DNA from: Anthoceros angustus
Taxonomy: Eukaryota > Streptophyta > Anthocerotopsida > Anthocerotales > Anthocerotaceae
NCBI GenBank assembly: GCA_010909165.1
Contig: MU008178.1
Span: forward strand, 446,369 to 510,368
DNA: 64,000 nucleotides
Direction of reading: 5' to 3'
The first letter of the stretch is position 1. Every line of letters begins with the position of its first letter. Both the position numbers and the translations under genes were made by a program. Below the pieces are notes generated by a model. It searched no databases. It was not told the DNA's origin and saw nothing but the letters and a program-made list of their open reading frames with translations. Positions 10,757 to 22,913 of this stretch are shown one piece after another.

Positions 10757-12590
10757 GCTGCGGATTCAGGTCCTGATACATGGCCTCCATCTCCCACGCA
10801 TGCTTGAACCTGGTCTTGAGTGTACCTACCACCCCTCCAGCATGCGAGTCACATAATCCACGTAGTGAGCGCAAAGATTGAAAGTCCCGAGCAAGGAGGG
10901 GTACCCAAACGCAGAATGGTGAAGGCTAGAGTTGGGAAGTGTGGAACGGGTTTTTGCATCCGAAGATGCAAAGAGGCCACATTTACCCTCTATGTCGTTA
11001 TAGTCCTAAGATTCGATCCCAAGGGAATGGTTTTGTGTCAAGATGTTCTAACTAGTGCATAACTCCCGGGGGTATGTACGCTTACCTCGCTTCCAGGGTT
11101 ATGGACATACCCACACCATACGCTACATGCACGCTTACCTCGCTTCCAGGGTTAACCGCAATCGGATTCTTCCGGGAGTTATGCACTACGGCCTCGAATG
11201 CTGCGGCGCCTCCCCCCTGCCGCTAGTTCCCCGCGATTCCGCCACTCGCTTCCACCCTTCTCACTTGTTCCCGGATTTTCCCCACACGCACACACAATCC
11301 CTCACCACACACACTCAACTCCCCTCTCTTTGGGCCACACAGACCCCCTCTCGGGCCACACAGACCCCCTCTCGGGCCACACACCCCTCTTCCCTCTTGG
11401 AATACACACTGGCCTTGGTTGGGAAGGAAGCGGGAAGAAAATCGGTGATGCTTGGCGATTCGCCTTCCGGCGGTTCCTCGGCCTCCGGCAATTCCTACCT
11501 CTTTTCGGCGTGCTTACCCCACCCAGGCGTGGAGCTTGGCCACTCCGCTCGACCATCCGAGGATCTTCCGGCCTTCTTGTAGCGAGGCGGTGCATCGAGC
11601 AGTTTGATCTTGATCGACGTCTCCAACCTCGCGCATAGCTTCAACCGGAAGTTCACACGAAATTGTACGGTAAGAGACAAGGGTCTCTTATACATCGTGG
11701 ATCTGACTCACTCCTCCCGATTCTAGAATATGGCCCACTACCACGGCGCTCTACCTTCACGACTTCTGACTGCGGTCCTCAAACATCCTATCCTCTAACG
11801 AAAAGAAACCCGGCCTGATGTCGCTCCTCTAAAATCAGCGTGCGTCATGATTCTTTGCCTAACCACGCCGGTGGGGTTCCCTCGCTCTCGCTCTCCGCCT
11901 CGATCCGGCGATTCTCCCCAAAACCTCCACCTCCCCACCACTGCGGTTTCTTGGCGTCTTCCATGGGCGTCGTCTATAGGCCCTATGCATTATTCCGCTC
12001 CTCATGTTGGACACCACAGTGTGCTCCTCCCTCCACGCCACCCCGCTCATTTCCTCGATCACCACTTGGGGTAGGCCCCGCTCCCGTTCGGAAGAACCAG
12101 CAGTAGCGCGTGGCGGTCAAGATGTCGACCAATAGTTTACGCCCCTCTGTCCCAACAACCACATACACATTTAGAGTGAGCACAGCTCACCATGCGACGA
12201 AGCAGGACATGAGCATCCTCATCCAGGCCGTAACTGTCGCTCTTACTACAGGTTCTTACCTCTCCTCCGTGGACAATCCAGGCTGCCTTGGAATCCGGGG
12301 ATCGTATCCCACTGCGGCGCTCACAGTGACTTCCCCACCTCGGTTCCTCCTTGCGGCGGTGGCGGTTTAGCCACCGTGGTGGTAGTTCCCCGGTGGTGGC
12401 TTGACTCTGCGGTTCTGGCTCTGCCCTTCTTGGTTTGGCCACCTCTCTCTTGACTCGGCCCTAGCTTCATCTCTCTCGCTTGTATCTCTCCTTGACTTCT
12501 TGAATTTCTCGGGCGCCATTGTTTCCATTGTTCACAGGCTCATGAGACCTCATCTTGAAGCTCCTCAATTGTGGCATCGCCCCTTGACTG
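10757..12590. other. 3' internal region of the 22.7-kb element, no RNase H recognised
   Basis: Minus-strand frames near 10,690-10,880 run into the polypurine tract but show no RNase H motif. 11,280-11,400 is CA-rich with three ~20-bp repeats 'GGGCCACACAGACCCCCTCT'. 11,800-12,590 is GC-rich without a domain I recognise. Confidence 0.4.
11053..11188. repeat. 136-bp element with 17-bp terminal inverted repeats
   Basis: TAGTGCATAACTCCCGG at 11,053-11,069 is exactly inverted at 11,172-11,188. Inside, the 23-nt block beginning CGCTTACCTCGCTTCCAG occurs twice (11,079 and 11,132, period 53). No clear target-site duplication flanks it. It could be a tiny MITE or a fold-back structure. Confidence 0.6.
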
Positions 12591-12595
12591 ATTCA

Positions 12596-13501
12596 CTAAG
12601 GCCTCTGTTGGGTGGACATGGCCTTATTGCTCACATGCCTTGCATAGGGCCGCCTCGCATTCCGTCTGCGCTCCTCGCCACCTTGTTCTCGCCTTCGGGC
12701 TCTCCAACTTCTCCTTGAGCAACTTTTCCTGTTGGCCTGCACACTCGGCCGGTGAGAGCCATGGTGCACAGTCGAGGAGATCGCTGCGTCGAGCCATGGC
12801 AAGTCGGGGCTGATTCGATTGGGCTGCCCGTGCCCATTCCCTCCACAACAATTCTACGCCGGTGTCACTGTCTCCACTTGATAGGACGGGTCGGTGAAAT
12901 GTCGCCAAAAATGTTCGGAGCTCGTCGCGGACTTGGCTCGAAACTAACCCCTCTTCTTCTAGGGGTTGGTTTGCCACTACTTCCTCATCGCTCCAATCTC
13001 TCCTAGCGGCGACTCCTCCCCACACAGGGGGAACAACTTGTCGTTCCCTTTTATTTTCTCCTCCTTCACCGCGTTCCTGCTGGGATTTCGACTGGTGACC
13101 CTAGGTGTGGCTGTGGGTTCCTCTTCTGCCGGTTGTCCTTCCCTTCTTGGCAGAGCCGTCGTAGCCCTCGCTTCTTGCCCTTGGAAACCTCCCACCTTCA
13201 TCCAAGATCTTCTAGGGGCGCATTCCCAGCTTGGAATCCCGGAATCCTCCTTACACTCCTCCTCCTCTACCTTGAGTTCCCTGACCGGTTTCCAGCTATG
13301 AAGGGCAGACACAGCTTCCAACTCCGTTAGACACCCGGAATGCGCGAATACATGAATTAGAAAAGGTGAAATCAAGGAGGGCCGAGGGGAAGGGGAGAGC
13401 AAATTCGCCCTCTCCTCACAGGCTCTTTCAAAGATCATCCGCCCCCAATCGATTTGTGTACCTTTAACCACCTCATGAAGAAAGAAGTAGTGGTACGCCA
13501 T
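12596..13501 (-). pseudogene. gag-like fragments of an unclassified element
   Basis: Two overlapping minus-strand frames. The upstream one starts near 13,501 with MAYHYFFLHEVV and a hydrophobic helix (LISPFLIHVFAHSGC), followed by acidic low-complexity sequence. The downstream one (13,025-12,627) ends in a charged helix (QEKLLKEKLESP). The first part resembles the 'putative plant transposon protein' style of gag-associated domain, judged only by composition. Frameshifts and neighbouring duplications point to a dead element nested in the larger block. Confidence 0.35.
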
Positions 13502-14880
13502 ATGATCAACTTAGGTTCTGAAACACAAAATCCACTTGGCTAATCCCACCACCAGCATACACGAGTTGGCGAGTCACCCATCCATTATTCACCCTCACTT
13601 CTCCAGGCTTCATGGCGCGGCTGCGGCTCTCGGGGTCTTCTTTCTCGGGGTCAATTACCAAGCTTCCATCCTCGATGCTTCTCGCCCATACCTTGCTCGA
13701 AAGAGCCCCAAATCCAGTTTGCGGCCTCTTCCTCGCGTCTCCCTCTTGCAACTTGGTTCTCAATTGCAGGCGCACTCTTGCACCAATCTTTGGGCGTAAC
13801 ACCATTTCTTCTCCATAAATTCCGGACCCGGCTCTGCACGGTGCCGCTCTCACCTTCCGGTGGTCCATGTTGGGCCTTTGCATGAGTAAATTTCGGCCCT
13901 GACTCGGGCGCCATCTCCCTTTCTCCTTGTTTCTGAGAAAAGAACCCACTGCACCGTGAGAAAAAGGAACACCACCCTGCACGTCTCCTCCACTCCCCTT
14001 GGCGCTCTTGCCTCAGCGCCTCTTTTCCTCCTTCGCTACTTGCCAGCGCCGGTTTCCTTCCTCGCCACCGCCGTTCGGCGGCGCCTCTACCTTGAGTTCA
14101 CGGCGGTTTCCGGCTATGAAGGCGGACCACGACAACTCCGTTAGACACCGGAATCGCGAACACATGAATTAGAAAAGGTGAAATCAAGGAGGGGAAACAA
14201 ATTCGCCTCTCCTCACAGGCTCTTTCAAAGATCATCCGCCCCAATCGATTTGTACCTTTAACCACCTCATGAAGAAAGACCGAGAGTGGTACGCCATATG
14301 ATCAACTTAGGTTACGAAACACAAAATCCACTTGGCTAATCCCACGGTGCCTTGAACCACGAGTTGGCGAGTCACCCATCCATTGTTCACCCTCACTTCT
14401 CCGGGCTTCATGGCGCGGCGGCTGCGGCTCTCGGGGTCTTCTTTCTCGGGGTCAATTACCAAGCTTCCATCCTCGATGCTTCTCGCCCTTTGCTTTGAAA
14501 GAGCCCCAAATCCAGTTTTGCGGCCTCTTCCTCGCGTGCCCTCTTGCAACTTGGTTCTCAATTGCGCACTCTTGCACCAATCTTTCATCGTAACACCATT
14601 TCTTCTCCATAAATTCCGGACCCGGCTCCACGCAGCGCTCTCACCTTCCGATGGTCCATGTTGGGCCTTTGCATGAGTAAATTTCGGCTGACTCGGGCGC
14701 CATCTCCCTTTCTCCTTGTTTCTGAGAAAAAGCTGACCCACTGCGAGTCGAGAAAAAGGAACACCACCACCCGCGTCTCCTCCACTCCCTTTGCTGGCGC
14801 TCTTGCCTCAGCGCCTCTTTTCCTCCTTAATCGCCAGCTGGTTTCCTTCCTCCGCCGCCCGTTCCGGCCGCGTCGCCTCC
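13328..14880 (-). repeat. two direct tandem units of ~0.81 kb
   Basis: Unit 1 is about 13,328-14,141 and unit 2 about 14,142-14,880. Both open with 'ACATGAATTAGAAAAGGTGA', and both encode on the minus strand the same frame with ARSIEDGSLVIDPEKEDPES and MKPGEVRVNNGWVTRQLV. The two copies differ mainly by small insertions and deletions. Confidence 0.8.
13506..14741 (-). pseudogene. duplicated unknown element protein fragments
   Basis: Each tandem unit carries a minus-strand frame of about 150 codons (13,506-13,982 and 14,307-14,741). Shared segments include HAKAQHGP-EGES, RVRNLWRRNGVT-KDWCKSA and IDPEKEDPESRSR. I do not recognise a domain. High charge and a retrotransposon setting suggest gag or spacer sequence. 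Confidence 0.35.
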
Positions 14881-15109
14881 ACCTGCCGCAGTGAGCGAGA
14901 CTCGGCCCGGCGCGGTTGCATCGTGGCGGCTGCGGCTCGCTCGGCGTCACGGCGAATTCGCGACCTCGCGGTCTTTGGGTGTGTCGTCTCGATTTCATTT
15001 GTGGCGGCCCGCTCGCCACTAGGGTTGTAAACTCCCCACAGTGCATCGTCCGTTCTTGACCACCGTGGTGGGCAGCCACCTCCCCACTTGGCTGCAGCGT
15101 GGCAGATGT

Positions 15110-15296
15110 AGGCACCTAACATATATAGACACTTTCTTATTTCTAAAATCCAAAACCCAAGGACTCTATCTTGAGCCTACCTGTCAGGAATTGAAAACCT
15201 AAGGTTCAAAAAAAAATTATTATCCCAAGGGCCAAGGACCATTCGTATAAAAGACCTTACCGGCGATTCTCAAAGCACTTTGCCAAACAAACACAC
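15110..15296. other. AT-rich spacer
   Basis: Contains poly-A near 15,210 and no coding signal; lies at the 3' side of the RT fragment. Confidence 0.35.
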
Positions 15297-16230
15297 TCAA
15301 AACAAAAAAAATCGTTCATCCCGACACTTCAGAGAGGGGTTAGTGTACATGTGGTCTTCCACATTGACCAATTCAACATTATTGCCTGGAATAACTAAGT
15401 CATCCACATATCGGGCAACAAGTACAAGTGAGCTATCATGACGAAGTACATAGATGTTAGTATCTACTTCACTTTGGACGAACCCCAACTTCTTGAGATA
15501 AGAATCCATTCTCTCGTACCATAAGCGTGGGCTTTGCTTAAGTCCATATATTGAGCGGAGTAGTTTACACACCTTGTGAGGGAATTTCTTATCTTCATAA
15601 TCCTCCTGTTGATCCATGTAGATCTCCTCTTTAAGGTGATCATAAAGAAAGGTCAGACGCTCGATAAATTTCCAAGTTAAGCTCAAGACATAAAGCTAGA
15701 AGCATTCTTACTACAGTTTTGACGACGGGGTGAGTAAACTTTGTCGCCTTGGTAATCCACTCCCTCTTTTCGACTATACCCCTTAGCCACCAATCTCGCC
15801 TTGTGGCGGATCGAGTCTCAACCTCCGAACTTAGTTTTGAGAACCCACTTGCATTTATCAGCTTGTCCCGCCTTGGGCGATTGACGAGTCCATGTTGTTT
15901 TTAATAAGTGAATTATATTCATCATCAACGGCAAACTTCCACTTAGCTGCATCAGGTCGTGAGTATGCCTTCTGCAGAGTGAGATGGATCTCCCTCTGAA
16001 AGAGCAGCACTAAAAGCATCAAAGTGACCTTCAGAAGTGGTAGTATAGCCGGCTTGATTGAACTCCAAGTCGAAGGGTATTTCATTCCATAGGTGACGAG
16101 GTTGTCGCTGACGCAAGGGATACCTACGCTCAGGAACAGGGTCGGGGCTTGGTGGGGAATGTGGAGATACCGGTGTCTCTGATGCTTGAGTCTCAATGTG
16201 GCACGCCTTTTCACGACTCACCGTGCGCAT
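15297..16230 (-). pseudogene. Copia reverse transcriptase fragment
   Basis: Minus-strand frames read, from right to left, a proline-rich linker, then WKFAVDDEYNSLIKNN (the conserved start of Copia RT), then after frameshifts VVKTV-RMLLALCLELNLEIY, FLYDHLKEEIYMDQ, LLRSIYGLKQSPRLWYERM and the catalytic ARYVDDLV near 15,400. The order and motifs are diagnostic of Ty1/Copia RT. A stop or indel every 100-200 bp makes it inactive. RT stops soon after the YVDD block. It lies just left of GC-rich copy B, whose other side borders a Copia integrase fragment. Confidence 0.85.
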
Positions 16231-16979
16231 AATCGTGTCTGTAGCAAGGGTCCGTTCCCAAGAGAATGATAGGCTCCGTTGGCACGTTTTGACCGATTCT
16301 TACCCCCGTCATGACTGCTCAGACCGGAAAGGTACTCTGCCTACCACCAACCACTTAACGCTCACCGAACAGCCCTTGTGGCCAACCGCTTAAGGACTTC
16401 GTTTGCGTCAGTCTGCATCGATCCCCGCCTCGCCCTTCTAGTCCGCTCTTCTCACCCCTCTCAATACACTCATCGCTTCTTGAAAAGAGTGGGTGGGCTG
16501 CGTGGTTTGACCTCCGCTGCTCCGGGCCGCCTCCCCGGGCTCTTCACGCCCTTCCTGAGTTCCCCACCACGCTGCTCCGGCCCGTCTGACGTCGGGCCGC
16601 CTCCGACGAGCAAGGGGTCCCGATCGTCACCCCGCACACACCACCACACATTAGGGTCCGTCACCGTGGACCTTGATCGATGCCTTGGCCGTGCCGCCGC
16701 TGACTCAGACTCACGCTAACAAAAGACGCGCAAGGGTCTACAAGGAAACGCCAGTATCCACCCCAAGAGAAAGATGCTTTACTAGAGCAGCCTCGCCTTA
16801 TACTACGCCCAAGGGCGGCCTTTACTACACTCTATTCGAGCCGGGTGGCCACACAGCTGCCGCCTACTATTTCCTTCCCAACTACTTATCTATATGTCGC
16901 TTGGTGGGGTGGGAGTGCCCTTGGTTGCCTCAACTCGTGGCCCAATCCCTCATAGTTGCAGGCGCCCCAGACGGATGAT
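16231..16979. other. junction region between Copia RT and copy B
   Basis: Mixed composition. 16,470-16,660 is GC-rich like copy B and may be its left part. No domain, LTR or clear target duplication identified. Confidence 0.3.
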
Positions 16980-17579
16980 CCATGAGGCGGGCCCTTCCCT
17001 TCCCGAGACTCTGTTGGGCCAATGGCGGCGACAACCAGCGGTCACTACCAAATCCTCCTCACCTTCCTCTCTTGCCTCGCTGGTGGGTCCTTGCTCTGTG
17101 GGCCCCCCAAGAGGTTGCTCCTGCTGAGCAGGTCGGTGATGACTCCTCCTTGCCTCCTGAGTCTGGACCTCGGGGTCTAGTCTCGATTCGGGCGTCCGGA
17201 CCTCAGGGTCCGGCCTTGCTTCTGGAGTCCGGACCTCGGGGTCCGGTCTCGACTGGGGTCAGACCTCGTGGTCCCCTGCTGAGTCCGGACCTCGGTCCGG
17301 CCTCGACTTCTTCGCCTCGTGGATTTCCCGGGGGTCCATCCTCTTTTACCGGACCTCCACGTTGTCCCAAGTCCTCCAGGACTTCTCCCTCTATGGCCCT
17401 CACGGAGCGCCCCTCCCTTTCTTCAGAAGTGGTGCGAAGACTTCTCAGCTCAGTGGCGGCCCCGCCATGTCCTGCTCCTCCATGTGATCCCCTTCCCCAC
17501 TGCTGCTGTCATCGCTAAAGCCGCCTCCCGGGTCAGCCGGCCTTCATCTCCTCCTCCCTCGGATCCTTCTCGAGGTCCG

Positions 17580-17830
17580 TCAGTTGACCGTGGTTGACGA
17601 CTCTGCAGAGCTTTGAGGAGTTCGAGGGTAGAAGGCAAAGTCCAGTTGACTTGTTGGATTGCTCCTCCACGTGCCGAGCACCTTATACCCCTTCGCTGAG
17701 AGGTGCTCCGGCACCGGTGCTGCCCGCTTGTTGGCTCCCTGCTGACTGCCACCCCAAGTCGGGCAATCCCGTGAGGCCACCAAGGAGGCCTCCGCCACCT
17801 CGCAGCCTCCGCCGCCTCCTCCCGCCCACC
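17580..17830 (-). pseudogene. gag-like coiled-coil fragment, copy B
   Basis: Minus-strand frames show MAEASLVASRDCPTW and a following segment with NPTSQLDFAFYPRT, homologous to 690-960 in copy A (block 'GGATTGCTCCTCCACGTGCC' against 'GGATTGCCTCTTCCACATGTGCC'). Broken by indels. Confidence 0.4.
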
Positions 17831-19049
17831 TCCTCCGTGTTGTAGCTCACCAAATTAGTCGGCCATGGAGCTACGCTCTCCTCCTTCCGCAACCTGGACA
17901 AGCTCGCTCCTCTCGTAGCCCTCTCCCTCCGTCCATCTTTGCCTCGGAGGTCTGCATCTCCTCCTCCTCCTCCTCCGCCTTTGCCTCGACTTCCCCTGCC
18001 TCCTTCTCCAACTCGATGTTCAACTCCGGATCGCCGCCAACTTTCCTCCTCCGCCCTCAAATAGAGCCGGAGCTTATCTCCCGCCATGGTCCGCGATCAC
18101 CTCGAGGGCTCCATGTCATTAACCGTGTCTTGAGTCAGAGCCCAAGGTTTCCTTGCGTCCTCCATTTCCCGCCGACGCCTCCGCTTTCCCCGTAGCTGGG
18201 TCCGAGATCCTCCATCTCTTGCTGTCGGCCTCCTTCTCTCCACCTGCCACCTGCGCTCGCTGCTGCGGGCGGTTTGCTCGGCTTAGATTGGCCGCGGCCT
18301 CGCTTCCTCCACTCTGCCTGCCTCTCCGTAGTGGTCCTCGTCTGCTGCCATGGACGTCAGACCGCCTTCACCGAGCCTCCCAGCTTGGTGTCATATTACC
18401 GAGCCGAGCCGCTGTGTCCCGGCCCTTTCTCGTCGGCCTTCTCTCCAGCCTCCTTGTGAACAGCCTCCGCTTGCAAAGGTCCTCCGCCTTTGCCTCACCT
18501 CAGGTTCGCTTTAGCTGCTTGCACTTTCAGATCTTAGTCCGATCCTATTGACCCAGACCCCATCCTCCCCTTCGCCGGCGCTTCTTCCTCTATCCCGCAA
18601 GGGACTCCGCCTTCCCGCCGCCTGGGCCGCCTCCACCCGACCCTGGAGCTCCACCATCCGTCGTGGCCTCCCACTGTGGGTCTTCCGCCATTCCGTGCAG
18701 ACTCAAGCATCCATCCATGATTTGCCAGTTTCCGCTGGTGGTGTTTCTTCCAGCCATCGGGAGGCACTCCAAGAAGTCCAGTAGGTGCTTTGATCTCCTA
18801 CCGGTCAGTGGACCGCCACATCGCAGCTCGGCTTAGGTCGGGATTCACGCCTCGGACTCAATCAGACCTCAGGTCCCGAGTGTTTTCGAGTCCACCTCTA
18901 CTTTGGCCCTCACGGCTCCTTCTCCGCCTTCTCACGCTTGGGGCTCCTGAGGTGGCAGGGAGTCGAACTCGGCCTCTTGCCCCTCCCGGGGCTGCATCTG
19001 CCGGTGGGGCCGCTGCTGCCTCCCGGCCTCGGCAAGGTCTCACTTTCGC

Positions 19050-20900
19050 CCGCACGGCTCCCTCGCCACTGCCATGGTAACAGGCGTCTCATGCCTGGTA
19101 GGCGCTCGCCTTTCCGCCTTTTCGCCTGGCCCAATCCCGGCGAGGTTCCGTGAACCCGGCCAGAGGTTGCCGGCCTGGCGCGCCACACCGCCTGCCTCTT
19201 CCCGTGGCTACCTCCTCCCGGCAGGTGTTCCGGAGAGGAATTCAAGAGGAGGGAGAAGGAATGTCTTCCACACCTCCACAGGTGGCGAGGGTCCGTCGCA
19301 GACGAGTGGAGTTCAAATTTCCAACAAGTTCTCCTCCTGGACTATCGGCCCGCCTACCAGACCCGCCTGCGTTCTTCCTTTCCCGCCTGTAGAGGATCCT
19401 CCGTAGCCGCCTCCTCTTCCTCCTCAGAGGTTCATGCCTCCACATGGATGATGAATGGCGACACGCCCGGGGTGGCTTCACTTCTCGGCCCGCCTGGTTG
19501 ATTCTCGAGCGAAGATGATCCGCACTTAGTTTGCTTCCCTTCAGGGTCGTGGAGGAACACCCAAGAGATTATCCCAAGGTGGTCCACCTTGTGAGTATAT
19601 ATTCCAGGACGATGGATTCTCACATCGGTGTACCCTCCGCCCAGTGAGGTCCTATGACCACCCGCGAGTGATCCGTGCCTGTCGCAAGAGGGCCGCCTGC
19701 CGCCTCCCACCTTCCCTTCACCTCTGTGGGCCCTTAACCTAACTTCCTCATTTCGGGCGATTGTACAGGCCGCCTCGGACCTCCACGGCGGTCCACCTCC
19801 CCAGGGTCCTCCGCAGTTCTTGGAGCGGACCTCCTTGTTGGCCGCCAGCATCTCTTCCTGCATACTCCCAGACTGTTGGGCGGCCAGTGACACAGGAGGT
19901 CCAGATAAACCTTGGAAAATATCCAGTGCCATTCCTTCACCGCCTCCTCCGCTTCTGCCACTCCTTGGTGAGGCGAAACCAGTGCCGGGCGTTCGTTGGT
20001 AAGTGTCTTCATACCGCTTCATAATCCGAGGTTCACCAGCCGTCGTGAGGCTCGCCTTGGCGTCGCGCGTCTCTTCACTGGCTACCTCACACCCTCTGCG
20101 CGGTGTTCCGGTAGAGGAACCAAGAGAGGGAGGCGGGGAATGTCTTCCACACCTCCACAGGTGGCGAGGGTCCGTTCAGGGCGTATGGAGTCAAAATCCT
20201 CCAGTCGTCCTCCTCCCGGACTCACTTGGTCCGGGCCGGACGGACCTCGGCCTCCTGCGTTCTTCCTTCTCGCTCTGCCTCTGGTAGGGCGGCCATCCCC
20301 TTCCGTAGCGCTCGCTCCTCTTCCCCCTCCTTCAGGAGGTTCATGTGCCTCCACACATGGATGATGAATGGCGACAACGCCAACGGGGGTGGCTTCTCAC
20401 TTCTCAGTTTCCGGGCCTCCTGGTTGATTCGGGCGAAGATGATCCCGCCCTAGTCGGCGCGTTTTCCCTTCTGTAGGTCGTGGAGGAACACCGGTGATTA
20501 TCTGGGTGGTCCACCTTGGTGACATATTCCGATGGGCGATGATCTTACGCCCGGTTGTACCTCATCCCGGAGGTCAGGCATCGACCACCCGTTGGAGGAT
20601 CGTTGCGTTGGTGGCAAGAGGGCATACGGCGCGCTCCACCTTCCCCTTCACCTTGAGCTCGAACCACTCCCCCTACTTCCTCGGGCGTTGCAGACGCCTC
20701 GGACCTCCACGGTCCACCTCACAGGGTCCTCCTAGGTTCTTGGAGCGAGACCTCCTTGCTGGCCGCATCTTCCTGCATACTCCCAGACTAAGGCGGCCCG
20801 TCAGGTCCAGCATGGAAAATATCCAGTGCCATTCCTTCACCGCCTCCTCCGCCTCCTCCAGCCCAAGGACCGAAGTCCCGTAGCGCTGGTGACGATGTTG
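19050..20900 (-). repeat. two direct tandem units of ~0.9 kb inside copy B
   Basis: Landmarks recur at offsets of 877-928 bp: 'TGTCTTCCACACCTCCACAG' at 19,262 and 20,141, 'GGTGGTCCACCTT' at 19,579 and 20,507, and 'TTCTTGGAGCG' at 19,817 and 20,737. They correspond to the two tandem units of copy A, but the units within each copy resemble each other more than their counterparts in the other copy. Confidence 0.75.
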
Positions 20901-21780
20901 CTCCACCAAGCGCCATGGCCCACACCTCCGCCGCTTGGGTCCCATCACGCGTTCCTCTTGTTCATGCTAGCTTAACAACTTTGATCTTGTTCCTCGCCAT
21001 CGCGCGTGATCGCTCCAACCACAAGGACGAGCCACAAGGGTGCTCAAAGGCTCAAAAGACAACGCCAGAGCCGGGTGTCGGCGCAGAGAGATCGAGAACG
21101 CCACGAGGTTGTTTTGAAGAATGACCTCCGGCCCTCCGCTGAGAGTAACTGCCGCTACGGCCAGGCTCCACCCAGTAATCGCCGAGGCCCCGCATGGCTT
21201 ACCGCACCACGCCTGCTATCGCCTTACGCCGCTGCGATAGCCTCTACGCCTACCGCATTGTGAGCGTGAATACCTCGCCATAATCTGCCCACTTGCAACC
21301 CTCTGGCCCTAGTCTGCGATGCCCGTCCACCTCTCAAGATCACACGCAGTGGCTCCCTCTATCTAAAATACGCCACTCTAAGTTACTTTACGTGCATTCC
21401 ATCCTTAGGGTCCTGAGTGTAGTCCGGGACTTACTCCTCCGCACTCCAGTGCAGTCTGCCCCCTCCGCAGAGTGTGGTCCGTAGTTCTCCAAAGTGTGCT
21501 GAGTCCGCCACCTGAGTTCTTCCGCACACCAAAGTCTGCCACCCGAGTCCTTGACCTACTCCGAGTGCAGTACTCGGGACTTATTTCTTCTTTCACTTTA
21601 TTTTCCACCTCAGGCGCCTCTGAAAAAACAAAACCTAACCTTTTCCTACCCTGTGAGAGTCGCGGTCCACACTCAAGAACACCAAAGGAGCCATCCTCAT
21701 TTTCTAGTGGTTCATCCATGGGCAACCCTATATTTGTCTTACCTCCTCCGAGCAACTATAAGGAACAGAGGCTTGAGGTG

Positions 21781-22400
21781 AAGAAGCCAAAGGCGGAGTA
21801 GGAACAGAACTAGAAACAGGGACACCTGAGTCAACAAAAAAGTGAAGGGTTGAGTATGTAACTCAAAGTGAATGTCACCAGGCCATCGAGGGCTACGAGA
21901 GCCGGAGGTAGAAGCACCTTGTGGGGCAGGACCAGGAGCTGAAGAAACAGGTCCAAGATGTTCTAGCCGTGACTCATCAAAGGTGGCGGTGCATATGTGC
22001 AGCAGTGTGGGTATTCAAGGTCCACCTTGTATGCCGCGATCCTCGCCATAGCCCACGAATACCAACTTACGAACGGCGAGAGCCTTCGTCTTGAGAAGGG
22101 ATAAGGAGGCGTGGCGGGGCATCAAAGATACGAAGATGAGAGATAAGGGGTTTACTCCCATGCCAGCACTCATAAGAGTCCGCCGCAGCGGACTTGAAAG
22201 CACCATTTCGATATAAGCGTGTTGGATCCAGCCCAGAAGGACTTAGGAAATTGGGATTGAGCGAGCATAGCTCGCGCCATGGCCAAAAGATCACCATTGG
22301 CTTTTTTCGCAACTCCATTCTGCTGGGAGGTATAGGGAATCGTAAACTGACGAAGGATCCCCCAGCAGGGGCTCAGAGAGCCCAAAATCAAGTTCAGTGT
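21781..22400 (-). pseudogene. Copia integrase fragment
   Basis: Minus-strand frames contain TIPYTSQQNGVAKKANGDLL and MARAMLAQSQFPKSFWAGS, the conserved C-terminal core of Copia integrase. Next come YECWHGSKPLISHLRIFDA and KLVFVGYGED, the usual post-core region. The normal Arg/Glu of 'AERKNR' is altered here. Several frameshifts. The frame upstream (right of 22,400) is a different, gag-like protein, so a deletion has fused gag and integrase, removing protease and the integrase N-terminus. Confidence 0.8.
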
Positions 22401-22878
22401 TAATGTGATTCACAGAATCAAAAGTGGATTCGATTTGGCGAACCGTTTCAGCAACAGAAACCAAATTGGTGTTGATTTGTGTGATTGAATGCCACAGAGC
22501 TTGATATTGTTGAGTACGTTGCTCCTGTGCTGTAGCTCTTGCTTGTGCCTCAACAAGTTTGTACTCCTTGTAGGCTGTCTCCAGATTCTCGAAAACAAGA
22601 GTGAGTGCCTCCTGCTTGATCTCAGATGTCACACCTTGAAGATCATCAGCTTGTACAAAGACTTGTGGTGGTAGCACACAGCGCATAGCAAGTAGTCTCC
22701 GTCGTGGATGAAAGCTCGGATCACCACCAAAAGCAACGAATTGTGGTACTAGTGGCAGGGGCTCAGCACACAAGGTTAGCTTGCAAGGTGTTACTTCATA
22801 AAGCAAAGTGCTTGAACCTGTAACGTGGCCGAGAAATTGAGCTTGGGGAGAGCACGTGGGGATCCTTTGTCGAGCCAC
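22376..22878 (-). pseudogene. gag-like coiled-coil ORF (MARQRIPTC type)
   Basis: An open minus-strand frame starts MARQRIPTCSPQAQ and has a central helix-rich stretch of about 100 residues (ENLETAYKEYKLVEAQARA, then a segment with SITQINTNLVSVAETVRQIE), then enters integrase sequence out of frame. Its start closely resembles MARKRTPACYSP at 32,793, the first gag-like frame after the right PBS, so both may come from the same element family. Confidence 0.5.
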
Positions 22879-22913
22879 GAGCAGGCACGGCGTGATTGAG
22901 GAGAAATCGCGGC

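Larger units (their letters stand above)
16980..21780 (-). mobile_element. GC-rich gag-like repeat element, copy B
   Basis: Second copy of the element at 1-5,060, same orientation and block order. It starts on the left with 'GGGCCCTTCC' type sequence and a local run of 'GTCCGGACCTC' repeats (17,150-17,300), and ends on the right in an A-rich tail near 21,600-21,780. It lies between a Copia integrase fragment (right) and a Copia RT fragment (left) that read in the same direction, so it probably inserted into the integrase-RT linker of the 22.7-kb element. I found no terminal repeats. Confidence 0.5.
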
